Shown: piece by piece, positions 36,805-44,981 of the stretch | Layout: the number at the start of each line of letters is the position of its first letter | How positions within the stretch are numbered: position 1 is the first letter of the stretch | Assembly: GCF_025685685.1 (NCBI RefSeq) | Contig: NZ_JAGSYH010000011.1 | Coordinates: forward strand, 55,018 to 119,017 | Direction: 5' to 3' | DNA length: 64,000 nt | DNA from: Acidicapsa dinghuensis | Lineage (GTDB): Bacteria; Acidobacteriota; Terriglobia; Terriglobales; Acidobacteriaceae | The notes under the pieces: model-generated | Told to the model about the DNA's origin: nothing | The model's input: only the letters and a program-made list of their open reading frames with translations | Databases searched by the model: none | Translations under genes and position numbers: made by a program

Positions 36805-38205
36805 ATGATCGGCGCCAAGCGCGAAGTGCATGTGGCTGATTCGGCAGCCGAAGAGACTTCGCAGCTCTTGGCTGGCTGGCAGAGGCGCGCGCATCGCGAG
36901 CTCGTTGACCGCATCGTAGTCTCGCCCACCTTTGCTCGCAGCGCACGGCTCATCGCGCTTCTTACTTATGTCTGCGATATGACGCTCAAGGGGCGTGAGT
37001 CCGAAATCAATGAGCAGAAGATCGGTCACGCCGTCTTTGGGCGTCCGCGCGATTACGATTCGACGATCGATGGGATCGTTCGCACACAGGCCAGCCGCCT
37101 GCGCCAGCGCCTCGATCTTTACTTCCAGCAAGAGGGCGCAAATGAACCGGTGCGGCTCGTCATTCCGCGTGGTGGCTATGTGCCGGTATTCGAACCGCGG
37201 CCAGAGCTCCAGCCGAAAGAAATATCTACTCTGAGTGAAACGGAGTTGCCTACGGCAAACCCAGAAGTCCTGCCAGCGCAGCCGATCGCAGCACCGCAAG
37301 AGGCTGCACCTCTCTCGAAAGGATGGTCTGGCTGGCGATGGCTGCCATGGGCGCTTTGCGCTGTTTTGATGGTGATCGTAGCCGCTCAAGTACTTCGTGA
37401 TCGGCACAGGCTTCACTCTGAGGATGCGGTGGTCTCAAAATCGCATCCTCTTTGGAGCCAAATTTTTATTGCGGGCCGTCCAACGATGGTCGTTCCGGCG
37501 GACTCAGGACTCGTCATCTTCCATAACATGACGGGAAAGATGCTCGGGCTCGATGAGTATCTGCAAGGCGGCTATCGCGTTGCACCGGCCAACGCTCCGC
37601 CAACCGTTCCTGGTGCTTCGACCAAGGCTTGGGAGACAGATATTGCCAGTCGGCGCTATACATCTATCGTCGATCTCAATGTCGTCCTTAATCTGGCACA
37701 AAAGGCGAAGACTCTCGACAGTGAGATGCATGTGCGCTACGCGCGGGATGTGCGTCCTAACGACTTGAAGTCGGGCAACGCCATTTTGCTGGGTGCGAAC
37801 GAGTCTAATCCCTGGGTTACACTCTTTGAACGCTCCATGAACTTCACCTTTCACAACGACTATCAGGCAGGTGTCTTTTCGGTCCAGAACCGGTTTCCGA
37901 AGAACGGCGAACCAACTCGATGGGACTCCGCGCGTAATGATCCCCAGCGACGCGTCTATGGCCTGATCGCCTATCTCCCCAATCTTTCGCGAGACGGAAA
38001 TACGCTGATTATCGAGGGCACCTCGATGTCTGGCACCGAAGGAGCATGGGACTTTATCAACGACGATGCAGAGCTGCTCCCATTTCTGAAGAAGATCGAG
38101 AATCCCGACCATAGCATTCCTCACTTCGAGTTATTGCTAGGCACGCAGAACATGAATGCCAGCGCGGTGCAAACGACTTTATTGGCTTGGCGGGTGGAGA
38201 ACTAG
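36805..38205 (+). CDS. Membrane-anchored winged-helix regulator
   Basis: Protein of 466 residues. The N-terminal domain (about 25-135) contains SARLIALLTYVCDMTLKGR, IGHAVFGRPRDYDSTIDG and VRTQASRLRQRLDLYF, ending RGGYVPVF. This winged-helix-like module is known from membrane-bound regulators and adenylate-cyclase/TPR proteins of Acidobacteria. One membrane helix follows at about 177-197. The C-terminal 260 residues would be periplasmic and match no family I know. Overall shape is CadC-like: a periplasmic sensor linked to a cytoplasmic DNA-binding domain. GAGGAACTGCG precedes the ATG. It probably controls the divergent receptor and perhaps the mannoside genes. Confidence 0.7.
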   Translation: MIGAKREVHVADSAAEETSQLLAGWQRRAHRELVDRIVVSPTFARSARLIALLTYVCDMTLKGRESEINEQKIGHAVFGRPRDYDSTIDGIVRTQASRLRQRLDLYFQQEGANEPVRLVIPRGGYVPVFEPRPELQPKEISTLSETELPTANPEVLPAQPIAAPQEAAPLSKGWSGWRWLPWALCAVLMVIVAAQVLRDRHRLHSEDAVVSKSHPLWSQIFIAGRPTMVVPADSGLVIFHNMTGKMLGLDEYLQGGYRVAPANAPPTVPGASTKAWETDIASRRYTSIVDLNVVLNLAQKAKTLDSEMHVRYARDVRPNDLKSGNAILLGANESNPWVTLFERSMNFTFHNDYQAGVFSVQNRFPKNGEPTRWDSARNDPQRRVYGLIAYLPNLSRDGNTLIIEGTSMSGTEGAWDFINDDAELLPFLKKIENPDHSIPHFELLLGTQNMNASAVQTTLLAWRVEN

Positions 38206-39177
38206 CCATAGCGAGGAACGCCTGCATGAGATTGACACCTTGCCAGCAAACTCAAACCTAAATTCTACGGTCGGAGGAAACCCTGCAAGAGCCGGCCAGC
38301 GATAACAGGCTGAGTCACTCATCCACTTGGCGAATTGGCAGGAATCAAGAATCAATTGTAAGCATCGACCACGCCCAGGGTTGATGTCATGCAAAGAGTG
38401 CCCTACCAGCTTTATGTAATTGCCGCAGCTGCGCACTATTTCCAGGATCACGGCAAGCTGGTGCCGAAGATCTGAAAATATGAGGGCGCTCCTATGTTTA
38501 AAGAGCTGGCAGATTGCCAAAGAATGGTGCTTTGGCGCGAAAACTTCGCGATTCCAGTCGTTCTCAATGAGCCCATGCTGCAAAATTATTCCGGAACGAT
38601 CCCTCTCCTTCCAAATGATCTGAATCTGGTATCGGTCTGTTGGCCTGATATGGAAGAAAACCTGTGAACACGAAAGAATCCCGTTCAAAGTGCACGGCGT
38701 TTTCGAGAAAAGAAACAGGACTTTGAGCAGGTGCATGCAGCGATTGATGCGAACGATACGGGTCAAAAACACAAGCAAAGTCCGGGCAACAGCAAATGTG
38801 AAGTAATCGATTTCCCCCGAACTGCCTTCTTGTAAAGCAAGGAATGTTTGAAAGATTTGCCTGAATTTCGGTTGCCATTGCCGTGATCCTTTCCAAACCT
38901 ATTGGCCCATTTGCTATACGGCGGAACATACCTGCGGAAAAAGAAAACGGGCGACGTAGAGGATTGTGATTGAAAAAAGCGGATCGATGCTTGATTTGTG
39001 ATGATTTAATTGACAATCGCTCATATCCCTCGTTAGGATTCTGTTTCGAAAGCTACTTCATTGAATTCGTGGGAGCAGTTGCTCGGAAGCGTTGTGATTG
39101 AACGGAGCTGCCCGGGTTGGTTTCGATGAAACCGCTTTTCACACCTCAAGCATTGAACGAGAGAGGCTTATCGAGCC
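38206..39177. other. Long intergenic region, probably decayed
   Basis: About 970 bases between the membrane regulator and the mannosidase gene. Long minus-strand frames (38179-38778, 38564-39016) have no family signature and no good starts. Only a short plus-strand frame at 38494-38667 reads like protein. The mannosidase promoter must lie near the right end. Confidence 0.45.
38494..38667 (+). CDS. Possible small protein or gene remnant
   Basis: A 57-residue frame starting MFKELADCQRMVLWRENF, with GAGGGCG about ten bases before the ATG. Composition is protein-like but I recognise no family. It could be a leftover of a lost gene in an otherwise empty 970-base stretch. Confidence 0.25.
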   Translation: MFKELADCQRMVLWRENFAIPVVLNEPMLQNYSGTIPLLPNDLNLVSVCWPDMEENL

Positions 39178-42069
39178 ATGAAACGACGTGATGTTATCAA
39201 GGGACTTGCTGCGACTGCTGGGGTTTTCTCATGGCAACCGCGCGTATTTGCATTTGGGCAAGACAAAGACGCTAAGCAGAAGGCCAGCTTTGCGATGCCG
39301 ATTCGCGGTTTGATGCGCCGCGATGGAAAGCAGGTGCAGCCGATACAGATCACCGTGGACGCGCAGGCAGCAAGTGCGGAATGCATCACGCGCGTAGATC
39401 AGCAAGAGGTAGATCGGCGAACTCTCTCCGCGGGTGCGCAGACATTCCTGGTCTATACGGATGCTGTCAGCGCCGCGCGCAAGGCTGTTGTTACATGCGA
39501 ATGCGGCGGCAAGTCGCAGTCTGCTGAGATTCAGATTGAGCCGGTGCGTAAAGTGCAGATCTACGTTCTACCGCACTCGCATCATGACCTTGGGTATACC
39601 GATCTGCAGGCCAACGTCGTTGAAAAGCAGATGGCTAATATCACCAGAGGAATTGAGGCTGCGCGAAACACAGCGAGCTATCCGGAAGGCGCGCGGTTTA
39701 TCTGGAATCTTGAAGTGCTCTGGGGCGCGGATCAGTACATGCGCAGAAAGTCACAGGCAGAGCGCGACGAGTTGGTCGATGCTATTCGCAAGGGATGGAT
39801 CGGTATCAATGGCATGTATGCCAATGAACTGACCGGCCTTTGCCGTCCTGAAGAGCTTGTGCAACTGTTCCGCTTCGGCAATGAACTGGGCAGGCAGTGT
39901 GGCGTGCCTGTGAATTCCGCGATGATCAGCGATGTGCCTGGATATACGTGGGGCACGGTCACAGCGATGGTGCAGGCCGGCATCCGTTATTTTTCCGCTG
40001 CACCTAATTTTTTCGATCGCATTGGCGACTTCATGGTTGCGTGGCAGGACCGGCCTTTCTGGTGGGTATCACCCTCGGGCAAAGAAAAGGTGCTCTTCTG
40101 GGTTCCGTGGACAGGCTATGCCATGTCGCACATCATGAAGCTCGATACCGAATGGGTGAGCAAATATCAGGCGAGGCTGGATGAAGTCTCGTTCCCGTAT
40201 GAGATCTCCTACATTCGCTGGTCGGGACATGGGGACAATGCAGTGCCCGATCCGGAGATATGCGAGTTCATAAAGAAATGGAATGCGGAGTACGAGTGGC
40301 CGCAGTTCACGATTGCCAGAACCGGCGATGCCTTTGCTGCCTTTGAAAAGCGCTATGGATCGCAGATTCCCGAGCGCAAAGGAGATTTGACGCCGTACTG
40401 GGAGGATGGCGCTGGATCGTCTGCCGTAGAAACAAGCCTGAGCCGCATGGCAGCGGAGCGCATCACGCAGGCATCGACTCTGGCCGCGATGCTCGCGCCG
40501 AAGGCGTATGTGTCCGCAGATTTTCATGAGGCATGGAGAAATGTGCTGCTTTATTCCGAGCACACATGGGGCGCCTGGAACAGCGTGTCGGATTCGGAGA
40601 ATCCGTTTGTGACAAAGCAGTGGCAGGTGAAACGCCAGTTTGCGCTGGACGCGGACAGCCAGTCAAAAAAGCTGCTGGAAAGTGTGTTGCAGGCTTATGC
40701 GAGTGGCGCGGATTCTTCGGCCATCGATATACACAATTCGAACTCATGGCCAAGAACCGATGTGGTGCTTCTTTCGAAAGAAATGTCAGCTGGCAAGGAT
40801 CATGTCAAGAGCGCGCACGGCGCTTCTGTTCCTTCACAGCGTCTTTCGACTGGAGAGCTCGCTTTCCTCGCCGAAGATGTTCCAGCATTCGGCTCTGCGC
40901 GATATCACCTGTCGGCAGGCAAGCCACATAAGGCTGGGAAAAAAGTAGCCGTGCATGAAGGCGTGTTGGACAATGACCTGCTGCGTGTGCGGCTGGATAG
41001 CAAGACCGGCGACATTGTTGAGCTTGTACACGGTGGGACTGGAAGGAATCTCATCGATACAAGCCAAAGCTCGGCGGCGAATCAGTATCTCTATCTTGAG
41101 GGGAAGGATATATCCAAACTGCAGACGAGTGGTGCAGTGCAAATCTCGATGGAGGAGCCGGGGCCACTGGTCGCGACGCTTCGTATCGAGTCGTCGGCTC
41201 CTGGTTGCAATAGTTTGGTTCGGCGGGTGTCTCTCAAGGCGCACGCAGACTGGGTTGAAATGTCCAACGTTCTTGACAAGAAGCGCGTGCCTCTCAATCC
41301 GCATCCAGGCGAGGGAAATCAGGGCGGAGAGTTTGCGCAGCATGAGTCGAAAGAAAGCGTGCAGTTTGCGTTTCCGTTTGCGGTGGATGGAGGGCAGATT
41401 CACGTAGACATTCCGCTCGGCGTGATGCGTCCAGAGATCGATCAGCTTCCGGGTTCCTGCAAAAACTGGCTTCCGGTTGGGCGCTGGGTAGATGTTGCCA
41501 ACGGAGAGCGTGGTGTTACGTGGGCAACGCTCGACGCACCGTTGATCGAAGTCGGTGAAGTGTCTGCGACAATGCTTGGTTCACAAACACATCCTGAGAT
41601 ATGGCGAAAGCACATCGAGCCAACGCAGAAGTTTTACTCATGGGCGATCAATAACCATTGGGGAACGAACTATCGCGCGTATCAGCAGGGCATTATCGAG
41701 TTTCGATATGCAGTACGTCCGCATGCGGGCTATAACGCCGCGGAGGCTAGCCGGTTCGCAACGGGGTTGTCGCAGCCGCTGGTAGCGTCCAACGCCGGCA
41801 TCGTTTCGCCTTCGGCGATGAAGCTGCGTGTTACTCCCGAGGATGTGCTGGTACAGGAGTGTATGCGAAGTGCCGATGGCAACGCCTGGATTGTGCGGTT
41901 GTTTGGCGCTTCAGGTGAGGATCGTACTGCGGAGATTGCCTGGGAGGGAAATGAATCGATCAAAATTTCGCGCAGCAATCTTAGCGAAGAGCCTTTGGAG
42001 CCAGCAGGAAAACAGGTTTCGATAGGAGGGCTGGAACTGATCACCTTACGCATCGAGACAAACGATTAA
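39178..42069 (+). CDS. Glycoside hydrolase family 38-like alpha-mannosidase
   Basis: Exported enzyme of 963 residues. The N-terminus MKRRDVIKGLAATAGVF looks like a twin-arginine signal. The GH38 catalytic domain begins near residue 125; HSHHDLGYTD holds the zinc-binding His/Asp residues, and SDVPGYTWG carries an acidic residue near the place of the nucleophile. A middle three-helix part follows and then the C-terminal beta domain (IDTSQSSAANQYLYLEG; NNHWGTNYRAYQQG). It would release mannose from alpha-mannosides in the periplasm. It is followed by a convergent DeoR gene and then transporter, kinase and isomerase genes, making a coherent mannose route. An alpha-mannosidase is likely but the linkage is unknown. 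Confidence 0.8.
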   Translation: MKRRDVIKGLAATAGVFSWQPRVFAFGQDKDAKQKASFAMPIRGLMRRDGKQVQPIQITVDAQAASAECITRVDQQEVDRRTLSAGAQTFLVYTDAVSAARKAVVTCECGGKSQSAEIQIEPVRKVQIYVLPHSHHDLGYTDLQANVVEKQMANITRGIEAARNTASYPEGARFIWNLEVLWGADQYMRRKSQAERDELVDAIRKGWIGINGMYANELTGLCRPEELVQLFRFGNELGRQCGVPVNSAMISDVPGYTWGTVTAMVQAGIRYFSAAPNFFDRIGDFMVAWQDRPFWWVSPSGKEKVLFWVPWTGYAMSHIMKLDTEWVSKYQARLDEVSFPYEISYIRWSGHGDNAVPDPEICEFIKKWNAEYEWPQFTIARTGDAFAAFEKRYGSQIPERKGDLTPYWEDGAGSSAVETSLSRMAAERITQASTLAAMLAPKAYVSADFHEAWRNVLLYSEHTWGAWNSVSDSENPFVTKQWQVKRQFALDADSQSKKLLESVLQAYASGADSSAIDIHNSNSWPRTDVVLLSKEMSAGKDHVKSAHGASVPSQRLSTGELAFLAEDVPAFGSARYHLSAGKPHKAGKKVAVHEGVLDNDLLRVRLDSKTGDIVELVHGGTGRNLIDTSQSSAANQYLYLEGKDISKLQTSGAVQISMEEPGPLVATLRIESSAPGCNSLVRRVSLKAHADWVEMSNVLDKKRVPLNPHPGEGNQGGEFAQHESKESVQFAFPFAVDGGQIHVDIPLGVMRPEIDQLPGSCKNWLPVGRWVDVANGERGVTWATLDAPLIEVGEVSATMLGSQTHPEIWRKHIEPTQKFYSWAINNHWGTNYRAYQQGIIEFRYAVRPHAGYNAAEASRFATGLSQPLVASNAGIVSPSAMKLRVTPEDVLVQECMRSADGNAWIVRLFGASGEDRTAEIAWEGNESIKISRSNLSEEPLEPAGKQVSIGGLELITLRIETND

Positions 42070-42087
42070 ACATGATCGATGGCATAG

Positions 42088-42126
42088 AAGTGATGCGGTT
42101 TGAGCCAATCAAACTCGCATCACTTC
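42088..42126. terminator. Terminator hairpin between convergent mannosidase and regulator genes
   Basis: Stem GAAGTGATGCG/CGCATCACTTC (11 bp) extended by GTTTGA/TCAAAC across a one-base bulge. It begins 18 bases after the mannosidase stop and covers the 3' end of the DeoR gene. Confidence 0.7.
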
Positions 42127-42900
42127 AATACCAAGTTTTGCAAACGGAGCGATCGCTTTATCGCTTGCTCCCGAGTCTGTAATCAGCATCGTGATTTCGC
42201 TGCTTTGGCAAATGAGAAATTTGCTGATTGTGCCGAGCTTACTGCGATCGGCTACGACAACTTTGGTCGTCGAGTTTTCTTCCAGTGTTCGCAGCAGTTC
42301 TGCCTCTGCTGGATTTGTGCTCGTTAGTCCACGTTTTGCTTCGATGCCGTCGACACCGATGAACATGATGTCCGCAAAGATCATTTTTGCCGCGTTTGTT
42401 GCAAGAGGGCCAACCAGAGTGAACCAGTTTCCACGCAGATGTCCGCCGGTCACGATGACTTCAATGTCTTTTCTGTTGCTAAGCTCCATTGCAACGTTGA
42501 CGGTATTGGTGATGATGGTAATGCCGCTCAACCCCTTTAAGCCGCGGACCACTTCCGTTGTAGTTGTGCCTCCGCTCAATGCCACAGTTTGGCCTGTCTG
42601 TACCAGCTTCGCTGCTGCGATTCCGATGCGGCGCTTTTCTTCAGCAAAGCTGCTGACGCGATCCTGAAAGGAGGCATCGTGACGGAACGGTTCATAAAAC
42701 AGAGGGCCAATGGCGACGGCGCCGCCTCGCGTTCGTCGCAGAAGAGACCGTGTTTCCAGATCTTCAAGATCTCTTCGTATCGTTGCGATCGAAGCCCCTA
42801 GCTGACTGCTGAGCTTATCGACCGTTACAGCGCCCGTCTCCTGCAGTTGGCGGAGAATATATTCCTGGCGCGCAACAAGATTGTCCGTTTTGGGAGGCAT
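42109..42900 (-). CDS. DeoR-family transcriptional regulator
   Basis: Sugar-metabolism regulator of 263 residues. The N-terminal helix-turn-helix (about 25-47, VTVDKLSSQLGASIATIRRDL) carries the DeoR family signature ending RRTRGGAV. The C-terminal sensor domain has the phosphosugar-binding fold (ALSGGTTTTEVVRGL near residue 110; FIGVDGIEAKRG later). The ATG at 42900 is preferred over a GTG at 42918. It is divergent from the transporter/kinase/isomerase operon, so it most likely represses these genes until a sugar phosphate, for example mannose-6-phosphate, is present. Confidence 0.9.
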   Translation of the reverse strand: MPPKTDNLVARQEYILRQLQETGAVTVDKLSSQLGASIATIRRDLEDLETRSLLRRTRGGAVAIGPLFYEPFRHDASFQDRVSSFAEEKRRIGIAAAKLVQTGQTVALSGGTTTTEVVRGLKGLSGITIITNTVNVAMELSNRKDIEVIVTGGHLRGNWFTLVGPLATNAAKMIFADIMFIGVDGIEAKRGLTSTNPAEAELLRTLEENSTTKVVVADRSKLGTISKFLICQSSEITMLITDSGASDKAIAPFAKLGIEVMRV

Positions 42901-42996
42901 ACAACCAGAGCATATCACTCGTGAAAGTGCGCTGGTTGCAAGTTCTTATACGAGTTATGCCCCCAGATGCGTGTATCGCAGGAGGTAGACAAGAAG

Positions 42997-44019
42997 GTGA
43001 ATAACGACGGCTTCGTGATGGGCTTCCTGCTTTTGGTAGTGGCGGGGGTAATCAATGCGTGCTTTACGTTGCCCATGAAGTTTACGCGCAAATGGGCGTG
43101 GGAAAACACCTGGTTTGCGTGGACGATCTTTGCCTTGCTGGTGCTTCCTTTTGTCGTCACGGTGAGCACTGTATCCAAAATTGGGGAGCTATATTCCTCG
43201 GCGCCCGCAGGTGTTTTAGTCGAGGTAATTCTTTTCGGTGCAGGTTGGGGAGTCGCTCAGGTGCTCTTCGGGCTCGCGATTGATGCAATAGGCATTGCGC
43301 TTACATTTTCTCTGGTAATGGGAACCTCAGCCGCCGTTGGTTCGCTTGTGCCGTTATTGCAACAGCATCACGACAGCCTCAAGACGTCTGCAGGCCACGG
43401 TGTAATTGCCGGAGTAGCGTTGATGATTGCTGGAGTCGCGGTGTCTGCCGTTGCGGGCAAACAGCGTGAGCGTGCAACTCGCGTGGAGGCTTTGCCAAAT
43501 CGTCGTAGTTCTCTGGGAATCGTGTTCGCGTTGCTCTGTGGCCTTGGGGCGTCGTTCGTCAATTTTGGGATATCCTTTGGTGCTCCACTGATGCAAACAG
43601 CGCGGTCTCTCGGAGCCAGTACATTTGCATCATCGAATGCGGTGTGGCTGCCGCTCATGCTTGCGGGAGCAATTCCAAATCTCCTCTATTGCCTGTGGTT
43701 GCTGCGGGCGAATAAGACAACATCAAAGTTTAGCGGTGGAGGCATTGCCTACTGGCTGCTGGCGTTGATCATGGCGGTTTTCTGGTTTGGCAGCACAGTA
43801 CTATATGGGGTCTCGATCACTGTACTTGGCTCATGGGGGCCAGTATTTGGCTGGCCGCTGTTTATGTCACTTATTGTGATCACCGCGAGTCTTCTGGGCA
43901 TCTTTACGGGCGAATGGAAAGGAAGCGGCGCCGCGCCACTGCGCATTCAGTGGATCGGCGTATCTCTGCTGGTGTTTGCTGTGTTCTGCCTGGCTCTTTC
44001 AAGCAGGCTTGTTATTTGA
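42997..44019 (+). CDS. Sugar transporter, RhaT (L-rhamnose/proton symporter) family
   Basis: Inner-membrane protein of about 340 residues with ten hydrophobic segments. The beginning (ACFTLPMKFTRKWAWENTW) matches the RhaT family pattern, as do the length and the paired-half layout. The GTG at 42997 lies 10 bases after AGGAGGT; an ATG at 42967 in frame lacks a ribosome-binding site. Although RhaT carries rhamnose in enterobacteria, here the neighbours are a mannosidase, a ROK kinase and a mannose-6-phosphate isomerase, so mannose is the likely substrate. Confidence 0.82.
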   Translation: MNNDGFVMGFLLLVVAGVINACFTLPMKFTRKWAWENTWFAWTIFALLVLPFVVTVSTVSKIGELYSSAPAGVLVEVILFGAGWGVAQVLFGLAIDAIGIALTFSLVMGTSAAVGSLVPLLQQHHDSLKTSAGHGVIAGVALMIAGVAVSAVAGKQRERATRVEALPNRRSSLGIVFALLCGLGASFVNFGISFGAPLMQTARSLGASTFASSNAVWLPLMLAGAIPNLLYCLWLLRANKTTSKFSGGGIAYWLLALIMAVFWFGSTVLYGVSITVLGSWGPVFGWPLFMSLIVITASLLGIFTGEWKGSGAAPLRIQWIGVSLLVFAVFCLALSSRLVI

Positions 44020-44039
44020 GGTTGTAAGAGGTATATCGA

Positions 44040-44981
44040 ATGCTTGCTTTGTCCCTCGATATGGGTGGAACTCATATCGCATGCGCCGTGGTAGATGACG
44101 AACATATTCGCGCCAGTAGAACGATCAGTTCCGCAGGCGCGGCCAGTCTTGAAGCATTGTTGCCTCAGATGGAGCAGACCCTGCGGACGCTATTGCAGGA
44201 AGCTAATGCCAACGCATCTTCATGCATCGGGATGTCTATGGGGTTTCCCGGAATCATCGATATTCGCTCCGGGCGCATTATCTCAACACTCAAGAAATAC
44301 GAAGACGCGAAGGAGCTGAACCTTGACGCCTGGTGCAGAGACGCGTTTGGCATCCCGCTTCGGATCGAGAATGACGCGCGCATGGCGTTGCTCGGAGAGA
44401 AACATGCAGGCGCGGCGCGTGGAATAGACGATGTGGTGATGATGACTCTCGGCACTGGAATCGGCGGAGCCGCCATGATGCAGGGCAGGCTGCTGCGTGG
44501 TGCACATTCGCAGGGAGGCTGTCTGGGAGGCCACTTCACCGTGAATTGGCGCGGACGAAAATGCGCATGCGGCAACATCGGTTGTGCCGAGGCCGAGGCT
44601 AGCGGATGGTCCTTGCCTCAAATCATCCGCGAAGACGAGGGCTTTGAAGAAAGCTCTTTGTCCCAAGCAGAGATCCTGGATTTCAGGATGCTCTTTGAAG
44701 AGGCGCAACGCGGCGATGCGCTTGCAATTGCCACACGGCAGCGCTGTCTTGAAGTCTGGGCTGCGAATGCGGTCTCACTTGTTCATGCCTATGACCCCGA
44801 AGTGATCGTTATGGGCGGGGGCGTGATGCAAAGCGGCGATGTAATTGTGCCCTATGTGCAGAAGCATGTTCAAAGCTACGCATGGACGACATGGGGTACG
44901 CCGAAAGTTTGTGCGGCTGAACTAGGAACAGATGCCGCGTTACTTGGAGCTATTCCGCTACTGAATGAGGATCTGGTATGA
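44040..44981 (+). CDS. ROK-family sugar kinase (mannokinase/glucokinase-like)
   Basis: ATP-dependent hexokinase of 313 residues in the ROK family. Seen: the phosphate-binding loop DMGGTHIA at 7-14, the central LGTGIGGAAM and the zinc-binding CxCGNxGCxE motif with Cys175, Cys177, Cys182 and Glu184. An adenosine motif VIVMGGGVMQSG lies near the end. AGAGGT precedes the ATG. Its 3' end overlaps the isomerase gene by four bases (ATGA), so both are made together. In this context mannose is the likely substrate, giving mannose-6-phosphate. Confidence 0.88.
   Translation: MLALSLDMGGTHIACAVVDDEHIRASRTISSAGAASLEALLPQMEQTLRTLLQEANANASSCIGMSMGFPGIIDIRSGRIISTLKKYEDAKELNLDAWCRDAFGIPLRIENDARMALLGEKHAGAARGIDDVVMMTLGTGIGGAAMMQGRLLRGAHSQGGCLGGHFTVNWRGRKCACGNIGCAEAEASGWSLPQIIREDEGFEESSLSQAEILDFRMLFEEAQRGDALAIATRQRCLEVWAANAVSLVHAYDPEVIVMGGGVMQSGDVIVPYVQKHVQSYAWTTWGTPKVCAAELGTDAALLGAIPLLNEDLV

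Noticed and set aside
38179..39016. Two long minus-strand frames in the mannoside locus
   Set aside because: The first overlaps the end of the regulator gene; neither has a family match or ribosome-binding site.
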